From assembly GCA_002433485.1 (NCBI GenBank), contig DJIF01000059.1:1-39483 (forward strand): DNA of 39,483 nt, read 5' to 3'. Positions 9,172-16,610 of the stretch are shown piece by piece (positions within the stretch are counted from its first letter, which is position 1; each line of letters begins with the position of its first letter). Origin of the DNA: Deltaproteobacteria bacterium UBA6601 (lineage in GTDB: Bacteria > Myxococcota_A > UBA796 > UBA9615). A program made the translations under genes and the position numbers. The notes beneath the pieces are model-generated. The model was not told the origin of the DNA. It was given only the letters and a program-made list of their open reading frames with translations, and made no database searches.

Positions 9172-10161
9172 TCAGAAACGGAACTCAAAGCCACCGCCGA
9201 TGCGGAACTGGGAGAGACGGTACTCAAGGTGAGCCGCCTGGAATTCACGATCAGGACCACTGTTGGTGGCCTTCTGCAGCAGAGCCATTGGGACATTGAC
9301 GTTCTGGTAGCCAAACTCAATGACCACTCGGAACACATCGTTAGGATTGAGATGGAAGCCACCGTATACCTCGCCGCCGACCTCCGGCCCCTGCTTGCTC
9401 CAGGGGTCCAGATTGTCCGGGTCATAAGGGTCGTTCTCGGCGTTGGCGATGAGTACAAACTCATCGGCAGTAATGTCTGAATAGGTATGAACCCAGACCA
9501 GCAGCACCCCGCCGCCTACAAAGGGCTGGAAGCGGCGGAAGAAGGGAATGTGGGGCAAGGTCAGCTCATAGTTGCCGCCAATCGCCAGCGCGAACTGGGC
9601 CACGTGGGCCGGACGCCGGTGCTGAACCCAGTCGTCGCCAGCCATAGCATTACTGTTACGGCCAGCCTCATCGAAGACCTGGGTCACCCCGTCTTCGGCG
9701 AGCACATAGGGCTCCTTCCAGCGAAAATCCACTCCGCCCACATGCCCCTGGGAGCACTGTGGATTCGCCCCGACCCCGCCGCGATTGATGCAGCCGTTAC
9801 CGGGATTCCAGGCGCCGATAAAAGCAGCGCGCACTCCGAGACCCATGAAAAAGTCAGTGGTCAAGGGCACCATGATCCCAGCACCCCAGTCCAGGGCTGC
9901 CGACTCCTGCACTGCAGGCATGTAGCCGTGGAAGCGCATGCCCAAGCGCACCCAACGGTGCTCTTTCTGCCAGGCTGCAAAGGCACGATTCTTCTGGAAA
10001 CGCTCGACGCTTGGCTCACCGCCATGCTCCAGTTGCTCGGTGCCATCAACCTTCGGCTCATTCACCTCAGCAGAGGCACTGGACGCAAACAGGCCCAGGG
10101 TCAGGGCCACTACAGAGGCCAGGACCGCGGCAGGCTTCGACGTTTTCACTGCTTGCAACAT
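9172..10161 (-). CDS. Outer-membrane beta-barrel protein, unknown role
   Basis: A 329-residue exported protein: signal peptide with ASA^EV cleavage at about residue 32, then alternating amphipathic strands with many aromatic residues and a terminal Phe (GGGFEFRF), the typical end of an outer-membrane barrel recognised by BamA. A likely disulphide loop (NGCINRGGVGANPQCSQG) sits in a predicted extracellular loop. The ATG at 10161 is preferred over 10206 because GAGGAAGGGAA lies just upstream and a normal signal peptide follows. It is the first gene of a - strand cluster with DUF507 and a lipoprotein. Its specific function cannot be read from the sequence. Confidence 0.8.
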   Translation of the reverse strand: MLQAVKTSKPAAVLASVVALTLGLFASSASAEVNEPKVDGTEQLEHGGEPSVERFQKNRAFAAWQKEHRWVRLGMRFHGYMPAVQESAALDWGAGIMVPLTTDFFMGLGVRAAFIGAWNPGNGCINRGGVGANPQCSQGHVGGVDFRWKEPYVLAEDGVTQVFDEAGRNSNAMAGDDWVQHRRPAHVAQFALAIGGNYELTLPHIPFFRRFQPFVGGGVLLVWVHTYSDITADEFVLIANAENDPYDPDNLDPWSKQGPEVGGEVYGGFHLNPNDVFRVVIEFGYQNVNVPMALLQKATNSGPDREFQAAHLEYRLSQFRIGGGFEFRF

Positions 10162-10165
10162 GCTG

Positions 10166-10176
10166 TTCCCTTCCTC
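10166..10176 (-). promoter_or_regulatory. Ribosome binding site of the barrel gene
   Basis: GAGGAAGGGAA on the - strand, 4 bases upstream of the ATG at 10161. It fixes that start rather than the in-frame codon at 10206. Confidence 0.6.
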
Positions 10177-10277
10177 GAGCCGGCCAGCACAAGTGACCAC
10201 TCCCATACGCGCTCGCTAACTAGCATAGAGGCGGGCGCAAGGTCCACCTGCAAAGATCGGCAATGGCGCAATCAAAG

Positions 10278-10811
10278 TTAGTTTTCCGGACTGCCCGTGC
10301 CGCTGACGCTCACCGCACCAACACTGCAATCAACAGCGTCATCGGGCGCGCCATCCACCAGCAGATCCACATCGATGACCAGGTTCGCCTGCAGCTCCCA
10401 GTTGGCCCCAAAGGCTGTGATCGTCCCGGTCATCGTGAAATCCCGCGCCATCACTTCATCATCACAGGAGCCGCTCAAGGAAAAGGCACCACCAGCGACA
10501 ATTGAACCGGTCAGGCTACAGTCCGCCGGCGAAACCACCGCAGCCAGCTCAGCGTCCACCTGACTCATAGCAACCGTGATGACGGGCAGGTTGTTGCCGT
10601 TGTTTTCGGCGAAGGCAAAGATCTCCCAGAAGTCGAAGTCCGGCGGCAGACAATCGGAGTCACTCTGCTGCAGGGCCAGGACATAGTCGCCGGCTACATA
10701 AGGAGGCGGCTCGGGCTCATCATCCGCATCACCGGCACACCCCCACAGACTGACCATGAGGCCCAGCGAAATCGACGTTAACGTCCGGTAACTACAAAAA
10801 AAGGGGCGCAT
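10278..10811 (-). CDS. Small Cys-rich lipoprotein, unknown function
   Basis: About 177 residues: leader with a lipobox ending LWGCAG, an acidic Pro-rich linker (DADDEPEPPP), then a compact beta-rich domain with Cys residues at SDCLPP, ADCSL, GSCDD and VDCSV, consistent with disulphides in the periplasm or at the surface. The strand pattern (GSIVAGGAFSLSGSCDDE, FTMTGTITAFGANWELQANLVIDV) looks like a small beta-sandwich. The start at 10811 is supported by GGGAGAA just upstream; the in-frame start at 10868 would put a non-leader sequence in front. No family recognised. Confidence 0.72.
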   Translation of the reverse strand: MRPFFCSYRTLTSISLGLMVSLWGCAGDADDEPEPPPYVAGDYVLALQQSDSDCLPPDFDFWEIFAFAENNGNNLPVITVAMSQVDAELAAVVSPADCSLTGSIVAGGAFSLSGSCDDEVMARDFTMTGTITAFGANWELQANLVIDVDLLVDGAPDDAVDCSVGAVSVSGTGSPEN

Positions 10812-10815
10812 CAAA

Positions 10816-10822
10816 TTCTCCC
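10816..10822 (-). promoter_or_regulatory. Ribosome binding site of the small lipoprotein
   Basis: GGGAGAA on the - strand, 4 bases before the ATG at 10811. It decides that start over the codon at 10868. Confidence 0.55.
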
Positions 10823-10882
10823 AAGCAAAAGGCGCAAAATCGAGCAAGACCATAGCGGAATTGGACACCGCAAGACATCAAC

Positions 10883-11488
10883 TCAAGGCCTCGACAGGGT
10901 GGCCTCAAGCTGCCGCCTCTGAGCACTACTGAGGCTCAAAGGAAGGCTCAATAGAGGTAGAGGCGGGTGCTGCGGGGGCGAGGCAAAAACCAGCGGATAC
11001 GGAAGATTCCGCACCCGCTCCTGCTCCAACATAAAAACCAGCGGATAGGAGTAGCGTAGCGCCGGTCCATCGTGGTCGGGGAAGCGTTGCTGCGTAAGAA
11101 GCTCCAGGAAGCAGGTCGCGACCGCAGGCGGCAGCTGATGGTCTCGCAGCCCAGGCCCATCCACGGTCGCGCCCTGACCGACCAACTGAGCGGCTTGCGA
11201 AGCCCCTTCAGCTGAGACAGAAAAGGCGATCCAAAGCGGCTCTGCGGTAAACCTTGCTGCGTGCTCGCGGGTAATACATGCAGCAAAATCAGCTGCCAGC
11301 AGTTCCAGCACCCCGGCCACCTCATGCACATCAAGATACCGATCAGTGGGGCTTCCTGGCCAATCGAGACGGTCCTTGGCCGAACCTCTGAGCCCCTCTC
11401 CGTGAAGATCTGCTGCGGTGAGCATCAGACTCGCTGCGCAGAGTACCGCCAGCAGCGGTGGCCAGACTCGACTACCTGTGGCCCTCAT
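10883..11488 (-). CDS. Exported protein with AgmX/PglI-like C-terminal motif
   Basis: A 201-residue protein with a signal peptide (to about residue 30). The region around 125-165 reads LPPAVATCFLELLTQQRFPDHDGPALRYSYPLVF. This resembles the short C-terminal domain of myxobacterial AgmX/PglI-type proteins, where a Cys is followed by a helix, an (R/K)FP turn and a final YP(L/F)-(V)F strand. That match is from memory and should be treated as tentative. Translation is coupled to the upstream gene: its ATG overlaps the upstream TGA (ATGA at 11485-11488), and GGGAGGAG lies at 11493-11500. Likely periplasmic; the partner is probably the product of the coupled gene. Confidence 0.72.
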   Translation of the reverse strand: MRATGSRVWPPLLAVLCAASLMLTAADLHGEGLRGSAKDRLDWPGSPTDRYLDVHEVAGVLELLAADFAACITREHAARFTAEPLWIAFSVSAEGASQAAQLVGQGATVDGPGLRDHQLPPAVATCFLELLTQQRFPDHDGPALRYSYPLVFMLEQERVRNLPYPLVFASPPQHPPLPLLSLPLSLSSAQRRQLEATLSRP

Positions 11489-12354
11489 GGAGCTCCTCCC
11501 TCAGCTATCAGAGTTCCGCGCGAATCAAGCTCCTGAAGGACGCTAGCCCCACTAGACCGATCGGCCACAGGAAGGCTCCGCTGCAAGCGCCGATCCCAGC
11601 GATGAGCGCGAAGTTCCAGACCAGCTCTGCGACGCTTAAACTCAAGCTCACCTTCAACTACACCGGTGGCAGTCCGCTCGTCCCCGCCACTGCGGTCAGC
11701 GCAGCGCTCACTCAGTTCAGCACGATAAGCCAGCGGCATACAGCCCACGCCACAGGAACCCGAGAAGCCTGCTCCTAGCCGGTAGACAAGCACCCAGAGT
11801 TGATCACAACGCACCCCGGCACCGTAGTCGAAACTAAGGCGATAGCTCTGTGGTAGCTCCTCGCCGGCAGCCGGCAGCCGCTCAGGAAGACGGGGCAAGC
11901 TCGCCAGCAAAGTCCCATCCACCAGATCACCGCCCCCTGCAGTCCGTAGATAAGACCAGGCTACCGAGTCCAGTAGCTCTCCGGTCCGAGCCAGGCGCAA
12001 AGATATTGAGCGTCCATCCAAACCACCCAGGTCCAGCGCCTGCGCCGCCTCGTTGTTGAAAGACTCGGTGCCAGAAAGCTCGACTACCCTGGTCACAAAA
12101 CCAAAACTACCGTCGCGAAACACCCGCGCCAGATAACGCTGAACCCGACCCTCCAGACGGGTCATGAACGGCGCCAGGTCTAGCTCCCCACCAGTCTTAA
12201 CCCGCCGCTCCAACTGGAAGCGAAAGGACTCAACCTGGTTCTCCACGAAGCTATAGTGAGGAGCAGAGAGCCCTTCACCTGGCACAGCAGCGAAGCCCGA
12301 CAGGCCAACGGCCAGCCCCAGCAGCAACGCGGGAACAGATGGTCTGCGGTTCAT
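11485..12354 (-). CDS. Exported protein of unknown function
   Basis: A 289-residue protein with a signal peptide of about 30 residues (LLLGLAVGLSGFAAVPGEGLSA). The mature part has a helical start and then long beta strands resembling repeated lipoprotein-carrier or surface beta-sheet proteins (RYLARVFRDGSFGFVTRVVELSG, SYRLSFDYGAGVRCDQLWVLVYRLG). Four Cys residues (VRCDQ, GSCGVGC, ERCAD) could form two disulphides. I do not recognise the family. It is the first gene of a two-gene unit with the AgmX-tail protein (ATGA overlap) and reads away from the DnaA-box region. Confidence 0.7.
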   Translation of the reverse strand: MNRRPSVPALLLGLAVGLSGFAAVPGEGLSAPHYSFVENQVESFRFQLERRVKTGGELDLAPFMTRLEGRVQRYLARVFRDGSFGFVTRVVELSGTESFNNEAAQALDLGGLDGRSISLRLARTGELLDSVAWSYLRTAGGGDLVDGTLLASLPRLPERLPAAGEELPQSYRLSFDYGAGVRCDQLWVLVYRLGAGFSGSCGVGCMPLAYRAELSERCADRSGGDERTATGVVEGELEFKRRRAGLELRAHRWDRRLQRSLPVADRSSGASVLQELDSRGTLIAEGGAP

Positions 12355-12550
12355 GGCTTCGGTCCACCTCTCTCCTGGGACCCTATCAGCATCGACCCGG
12401 CAATGCCGCGCTGCTCTACTTGCTCACCCCAACATGGAGCGCAGCTGCAAGCCGCTTTGAGCAGATGGCCAGTGCCACTGATGTGCACGATGCTCAAGTT
12501 GATGCAACCCGAGCCAAATGTTTGAAAGTCATAAGATTTATGCCTTCAGA

Positions 12551-12570
12551 CACAGGCTTCCCACAGGCTT
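12551..12570 (+). repeat. Tandem CACAGGCTT direct repeat
   Basis: Two copies of CACAGGCTT spaced 11 bases apart, about one helical turn. The second copy runs directly into the DnaA box. Confidence 0.6.
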
Positions 12571-12577
12571 ATCCACA
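12569..12577 (+). promoter_or_regulatory. DnaA box 1 (TTATCCACA)
   Basis: Perfect match to the high-affinity DnaA nonamer. It lies in the loop of the CACAGG/CCTGTG inverted repeat, which makes a chance occurrence less likely. Confidence 0.6.
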
Positions 12578-12730
12578 ACAACCTGTGAGTTCTGCGACAA
12601 CTTTTATGTCCAGCCCAACAAACGATAGACGTCACCGGCCGGATCGGCGAGGTTTGTGCTAAGTTATTGATATTAAAGAGTTTGGCTTTTGGGTCAATCC
12701 TGCGTCAGATCGGCTGAGCAGGTGAAAATA

Positions 12731-12736
12731 AAGGAG
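12731..12736 (+). promoter_or_regulatory. Ribosome binding site of the nucleotidyltransferase
   Basis: AAGGAG, 6 bases before ATG 12743. It is the reason for choosing this start over the in-frame codon at 12689. Confidence 0.65.
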
Positions 12737-12742
12737 AAATCC

Positions 12743-13468
12743 ATGTCCACCCCCAAGCCGTCCACAGAGTTATCCACAGAACGTCTGGAAAAGTCCGACA
12801 ACCAACCGAGCTTCGCTGCCGTGATCCTGGCGGCTGGACGGGGGCGACGCATGGGCCGCAACAAGGCCAGCCTTCCCTGGGGGAGGCAAAGCCTGCTCGG
12901 AGCCTGGATCGATCGCTTCATCGGGGCCGGCGCCAGCCAGATAGCTGCTGTACTGGGCCCCGACGGGGCCGCTGTCAGGACGCTCTGTGAGGACCGCGAC
13001 GAGTTGGTCTGGGCATGCAACTCCGATCCAGACGGTAGCGGACCTAGAGAGAGCCTACTGTGCGGGATTGCCGCGCTCTCAACCAGCGGGCCGCTGTGGT
13101 TTGTGCCAGTGGACGTACCCGTTGTGCAAGCACAAACACTGAACGAAATAGCCCAGTGCTATCGAAGCTATCAGGCACGCGAAGGGGGACCGCCACTCGC
13201 CGCCATGCCGAGCTACCGGGGTGTCTCCGGCCACCCGGTACTGGCAGGCTCAGATCTCATTAAGATGCTTCAACAGGGGGAACCGGGTGATCGGATTGAT
13301 GAGTTGCTGTCCTGGGCGACCCGGCGGATTGCCAGAGTTGACACCGAGGATGTCTGCGTAGTGGGCAACATGAACCGTCCAGAGGACTACCAGGCCTACG
13401 CCCCCGTCAGCCAAGGCAGCAATCATGCCGGCGACGATGAAGACACGCTTGAGCCGTCTGAACCTTAG
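12743..13468 (+). CDS. MobA/MocA-like NTP transferase
   Basis: A 241-residue nucleotidyltransferase of the GT-A-like MobA/MocA group, which transfers a nucleotide to molybdopterin or another small acceptor. After an N-terminal extension of about 25 residues comes the signature nucleotide-binding loop LAAGRGRRMGRNK followed by LPWG. Later motifs are the PVDVP metal-binding segment, SYRGVSGHPVL (the GHP motif of the family), and a C-terminal NMNRPEDY, matching the N-(I/M)N-(T/R)-PEDY ending. These support an active enzyme. No other molybdenum cofactor gene is in the window, so the acceptor is uncertain. The Ser/Thr-rich extension is encoded partly by a DnaA box. It is convergent with the BtpA-family gene, with 9 bases between stops. 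Confidence 0.88.
   Translation: MSTPKPSTELSTERLEKSDNQPSFAAVILAAGRGRRMGRNKASLPWGRQSLLGAWIDRFIGAGASQIAAVLGPDGAAVRTLCEDRDELVWACNSDPDGSGPRESLLCGIAALSTSGPLWFVPVDVPVVQAQTLNEIAQCYRSYQAREGGPPLAAMPSYRGVSGHPVLAGSDLIKMLQQGEPGDRIDELLSWATRRIARVDTEDVCVVGNMNRPEDYQAYAPVSQGSNHAGDDEDTLEPSEP
12770..12778 (+). promoter_or_regulatory. DnaA box 2 (TTATCCACA)
   Basis: A second perfect nonamer, 201 bases from the first and in the same orientation. It lies within the codons for the N-terminal extension of the nucleotidyltransferase. A TCCACAGA unit is repeated at 12761-12768 and 12773-12780, 12 bases apart. Confidence 0.55.
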
Positions 13469-13477
13469 CGCTAGCCC

Positions 13478-14275
13478 TCAAGCAAGCCCTCGCGTGGCGG
13501 CCACCAGGGCCGCTGCGCGAGCCGGATCGACAGGTGCGATAGTACGCCCCTCCTCCTTCACTGAGGTGCCCACTATCACGCCATCCGCCAGCTCCAGAAG
13601 AGGGGCTACGCTGTTGGCGGTGACCCCAGAGCCCACCAACAGGGCAGCTCCTGCCGGCAAGCTACGGCGCAGCTGGCGCAGTTCCATGATGTCAACGGCC
13701 TTACCAGTTCCCGCTCCAGTAAGGATGAGGGCGTCGGCGCCGCCACGCTCCAGCAATTCCAGGGCCTCCTCTGCGGCGGGCCGAGCCTGCCCCAAAGGCG
13801 CCGAGTGCTTGACTGCAAGGTCAGCCCAGATCGCAAGCTCCTCAACGCCAAGTTCACGTCGCAGCCGCAAAGTCTGCTCCGCACGACCGGTAATCAGCCC
13901 CTGATCCGTAACCCGAGCACCGCTGTGAACATTGACCCGAATGACATCCCCACCGCAGGCCGCAGCAATGGATAGAGCTGCGCGCGCATCGTTGCGCAGC
14001 ACATTGACCCCCAAACGCACCCGCGAACCGAGCAGGGCCCGCAGTTCGGCCAGCACCCGGCTCATCGCCGCTATGGTCACCGGCGGGACCTGCTCCGCAT
14101 AGAACGGCGAATCACCGAAATTCTCCACCATCAGACCGTCAAAGCCCGCCTCAACAAGGGTCCTGGCATCCCTCAGCGCAGCATCAACAACCGCATCCAT
14201 GGCGTTGGGTCGAGGGGAGCCGGGCAGCCCCTTGAGGTGCACCATTCCGCAAAGTCTGGGTGGTCGCTCGGGCAC
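13478..14275 (-). CDS. BtpA-family TIM-barrel protein
   Basis: About 265 residues with the BtpA family opening GMVHLKGLPG, then the pattern of a TIM barrel: DGLMVENFGDSPF, RLGVNVLRND, DVIRVNVHSGA (with VTDQG), ADLAVKHSAPLG, DALILTGAGTG, LLVGSGVTANSV and DGVIVGTSVKEEG. BtpA was named for photosystem I biogenesis in cyanobacteria. Relatives occur widely in non-photosynthetic organisms with a probably enzymatic but unsettled role, so the name should not be read as function here. The likely start is GTG at 14275 (VPERPPRL), with AGGAG only 2 bases upstream. An in-frame ATG at 14323 would reach into the divergent permease gene, so the exact start is uncertain. Confidence 0.87.
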   Translation of the reverse strand: MPERPPRLCGMVHLKGLPGSPRPNAMDAVVDAALRDARTLVEAGFDGLMVENFGDSPFYAEQVPPVTIAAMSRVLAELRALLGSRVRLGVNVLRNDARAALSIAAACGGDVIRVNVHSGARVTDQGLITGRAEQTLRLRRELGVEELAIWADLAVKHSAPLGQARPAAEEALELLERGGADALILTGAGTGKAVDIMELRQLRRSLPAGAALLVGSGVTANSVAPLLELADGVIVGTSVKEEGRTIAPVDPARAAALVAATRGLA

Positions 14276-14296
14276 GGCTCCTGTATAGCAGAGCCG
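14275..14296. repeat. Palindrome between two divergent start codons
   Basis: CGGCTC, 10 bases, GAGCCG. The inverted repeat fills the 21 bases between the proposed GTG of the BtpA-family gene and the ATG of the permease gene, and overlaps the first base of that GTG. It could be an operator or simply the mirrored ribosome-binding sequences of both genes. Confidence 0.4.
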
Positions 14297-15694
14297 ATGA
14301 GCGCCGACTCTAAACCAGCCCAATCTGGCGCACCGGAACCCTGGCAGGTCGCTACGCGCCTGCGCTGGAAGATGGTGAGCGGTGTACTCACAGACCCCAT
14401 CAGTCTGCTGCTGCTCGCGGTCGGAGCATGGGCACTGTACCGAGGAGCCGCGTCTCTGAGCGGCGAGCAGACGGCGGGACCCCTGCTGGTGAGCCTAAGT
14501 AGCCTGTGCGCAGCTCTGGTCTTCGCTACCCGCTACGCGGACCGTCTGCTGTTCGGCGAACAGGACGATAAGTTCCTAAGGGTGCAGGCTCTGGGGCCAC
14601 TGGGCCTCTACCGAGTGCGCTGTGAGGAGCTCAGCTGGTGGCTTCGTCCGCTGGTTCTGCTGGTCGCAGCGGCAGGTCTTGGTACATCGGGCTGGTTCCT
14701 GGCCCTGCTCTCCGGAGCTGGGGTCGCACTGCTGGCACCCACGGGCATCCACTGCGCGCTGCTGCTCCGATCGGCTACCCCTGGCATGAACCGAATACTG
14801 CCCATGGCCGCACTTGGACTGGCGGCCGCCAGCCTCTACCTGTGGGCGGATGTACCGCTCCGTGCAGATAAGTGGAGCGGCTGGCTGCCCCTGCTCCCCG
14901 CGGGCGCCATGCTCACCCTGGCCCTCACCTGCCGCTCCCTGGCCGCTAAGAGCTACCGCCACCGCTTCGCAGAACTGGCCTCCAAGGCAGGGGAACAGGA
15001 CCGCCACGAGCCGCTGTGGCCCTGGCGCGTGTTGGGTCGCTGCCTGCCCCTCGCCACACCCATTCAAGCACGGCTGACCCGCGACCTGATCCTACTGTGG
15101 CGAGGCTGGGATGGACGTGGAGCTACCCTGCTGTTGCTGTCACCACTGAGCTGTATCTACCTGAGCGACAGCCTCAGCGGCTCCATGCGCGAAGGGGCAA
15201 TCCTGTGGCGAGTTTTGGAGTCCGCTGCGCTCGGGTCAGCCGCCATCGCCTACGCAGCTGGACCGAACCTCACCGTCCTGCGCTCGAGCGCCATGGCATG
15301 GAGCCGCTGCGCGCCCCAGCCGGGCCGCTATGAGCTCCGCGCAGCAGTGCTTTACGGCGCCTTTTTCGCTTTGGTCCATGGCGGTTTGACACTGCTGGTT
15401 GTAGTGACCACCCAGGAAGGCCGCTTCGCCGAACACCTCGGCGCGCTGTGCTTTCCGGTGCTTGCCCTTGAGCTTTTTGTAGTGCACTTCTCGGTGGTGT
15501 ACAGCATGGCAGAAAGCCTGGGACGCCGCATTGCTGGTGAGGGAGCCCTGATCCTGGCACTGGCCTTTGTCGCTGCGGGACTCGCCGTCATCGCAGTGCT
15601 CTACCCTCCCGGGCTGCTTGGCTATCTGCTGATCACCCTCGGACTCGCCGCCAGAGCCCGACAGCGCTATGAGACCCTGGAGGTGACCTGGTGA
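14297..15694 (+). CDS. ABC transporter permease subunit
   Basis: A 465-residue hydrophobic protein with roughly ten or more predicted membrane helices arranged in pairs (LLLAVGAWALYRGAASL, LVLLVAAAGLGTSGWFLALL, LLLLSPLSCIYLSD, AAVLYGAFFALVHGGLTLLVVV, LILALAFVAAGLAVIAVLY). Its stop overlaps the GTG start of the ATPase gene (GTGA), so the two form one transporter. The ATPase type (CcmA/NatA-like) suggests an exporter or lipid/drug/ion efflux system. The substrate cannot be inferred. ATG 14297 is preferred because the in-frame ATG at 14237 would overlap the divergent BtpA-family gene. Confidence 0.85.
   Translation: MSADSKPAQSGAPEPWQVATRLRWKMVSGVLTDPISLLLLAVGAWALYRGAASLSGEQTAGPLLVSLSSLCAALVFATRYADRLLFGEQDDKFLRVQALGPLGLYRVRCEELSWWLRPLVLLVAAAGLGTSGWFLALLSGAGVALLAPTGIHCALLLRSATPGMNRILPMAALGLAAASLYLWADVPLRADKWSGWLPLLPAGAMLTLALTCRSLAAKSYRHRFAELASKAGEQDRHEPLWPWRVLGRCLPLATPIQARLTRDLILLWRGWDGRGATLLLLSPLSCIYLSDSLSGSMREGAILWRVLESAALGSAAIAYAAGPNLTVLRSSAMAWSRCAPQPGRYELRAAVLYGAFFALVHGGLTLLVVVTTQEGRFAEHLGALCFPVLALELFVVHFSVVYSMAESLGRRIAGEGALILALAFVAAGLAVIAVLYPPGLLGYLLITLGLAARARQRYETLEVTW
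15679..15686 (+). promoter_or_regulatory. Strong ribosome binding site of the ABC ATPase
   Basis: GGAGGTGA, an almost perfect anti-16S match, inside the permease 3' end and 4 bases before the GTG at 15691. Confidence 0.7.
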
Positions 15695-16458
15695 TCAAAG
15701 TTTCACAGCTCAGCAAGAGCTATGGCCGGGTGCGGGCCCTGGACGATGTCTCCATTGAGGTCCAGGCCGGCGAAGTACTGGGCCTGCTCGGCGCCAATGG
15801 TTCAGGTAAGACCACCCTAAATCGCTGCCTTACGACACTCCTCCAGCCCGACAGCGGCACAATCGTGATTGACGACGTTGACGTCATCGCCAACCCCGAA
15901 ACGGCCCGCGGCAGCATCGGTTATCTGGCCGAGTTCCCGGTGCTCTATCCTTCCCTGACCGCCTGGGAGTTCCTCTCCTTCGCTGCAGGCTTACGGGGAA
16001 TCCCCCGAGAGCAAGCCGACCAAAGAATCGAGCGTTGGCTGCAGCTGTTCGAGTTGGACCAAGCAAAGACTCGCAGGCTGTCTGGTTTCAGCCAAGGGAT
16101 GAAGCGCAAAGTCGCCCTCGCTGCGGCGCTCATCGACGAACCCAAGGCAGTTCTCCTGGATGAACCCACCAACGGCCTTGACCCGCCCTCGGTGTACCTG
16201 TTCCGGCAGGTGATCAGCGATCTCCGCAGCAGAGGGCGGGCAGTGCTGCTCTCCTCCCATGTACTGCCGCTGGTCCAACAGAGCTGCGACAGAGTCGGAA
16301 TCCTTGCCGGTGGGCGCATCGTCGCCGCTGGATCCATCGAGCAACTGCGCGTAGCTGCGGACCGACCGCAAGCCGACCTTGAAGATCTGTTCATGCACTT
16401 TGCCGGCCTCAATCAGGAGATGATCGAACGGCTGGCCGAAGCCGGGCTCAGACGCTGA
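15691..16458 (+). CDS. ABC transporter ATP-binding protein (CcmA/NatA type)
   Basis: A 255-residue ATPase with all motifs in place: Walker A GANGSGKTT (34-42), signature LSGFSQGMKRK (130-140; the SQGM form is typical of NatA/CcmA-type exporters), Walker B AVLLDEP (153-159, catalytic E158), D-loop GLDP, and H-loop His190 in SSHVL. The Q-loop position reads YLAEFP, with Glu in place of Gln, as is common in this class. The start is GTG with a strong ribosome binding site. It powers the permease encoded just upstream. Confidence 0.95.
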   Translation: MIKVSQLSKSYGRVRALDDVSIEVQAGEVLGLLGANGSGKTTLNRCLTTLLQPDSGTIVIDDVDVIANPETARGSIGYLAEFPVLYPSLTAWEFLSFAAGLRGIPREQADQRIERWLQLFELDQAKTRRLSGFSQGMKRKVALAAALIDEPKAVLLDEPTNGLDPPSVYLFRQVISDLRSRGRAVLLSSHVLPLVQQSCDRVGILAGGRIVAAGSIEQLRVAADRPQADLEDLFMHFAGLNQEMIERLAEAGLRR

Positions 16459-16554
16459 ACCTCATCTACGACCACCAGCACCGCGCCCTGACCGATTCGA
16501 GCCACTCTTAGCGAAAGCCTTGCAGCCCAGCCAACATCAACCGCGCGGGGGCTC

Positions 16555-16583
16555 TTGACGGAGGTGGCCAGCTACCCTAGAAG
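16555..16583 (+). promoter_or_regulatory. Putative sigma-70 promoter of the tRNA(CAU) gene
   Basis: TTGACG, 17-base spacer, TAGAAG, ending 27 bases before the tRNA. The -35 matches 5 of 6 consensus bases and the -10 matches 4 of 6. Confidence 0.5.
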
Positions 16584-16610
16584 AGGACTCATCCGGTACG
16601 GGAGTTTCGG

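Larger units (their letters stand above)
12355..12742. other. Gene-free region with DnaA box, repeats and AT-rich tract
   Basis: The largest gap in the window, between divergent genes. It holds a perfect DnaA-box nonamer at 12569-12577, a 9-base direct repeat CACAGGCTT at 12551-12559 and 12562-12570, an inverted repeat CACAGG/CCTGTG at 12562-12587 that encloses the box, and an AT-rich tract at about 12653-12690. A second perfect nonamer lies just inside the next gene. Promoters for both flanking genes must also lie here, but no clear -35/-10 pair could be picked. Confidence 0.6.

Noticed and set aside
8324..9232. 302-codon + strand frame across the lipoprotein and DUF507 genes
   Set aside because: Spans two real genes on the other strand including conserved DUF507 sequence; its composition is that of a shadow frame.
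12551..12780. CACAG-type short repeats as a CRISPR array
   Set aside because: Units are 8-9 bases long and only two copies each, with no spacers of regular length; they fit DnaA-type binding repeats better.
13478..14275. BtpA as evidence of photosynthesis
   Set aside because: BtpA-family proteins occur in many non-photosynthetic bacteria and archaea, and no other photosynthesis gene is in the window.
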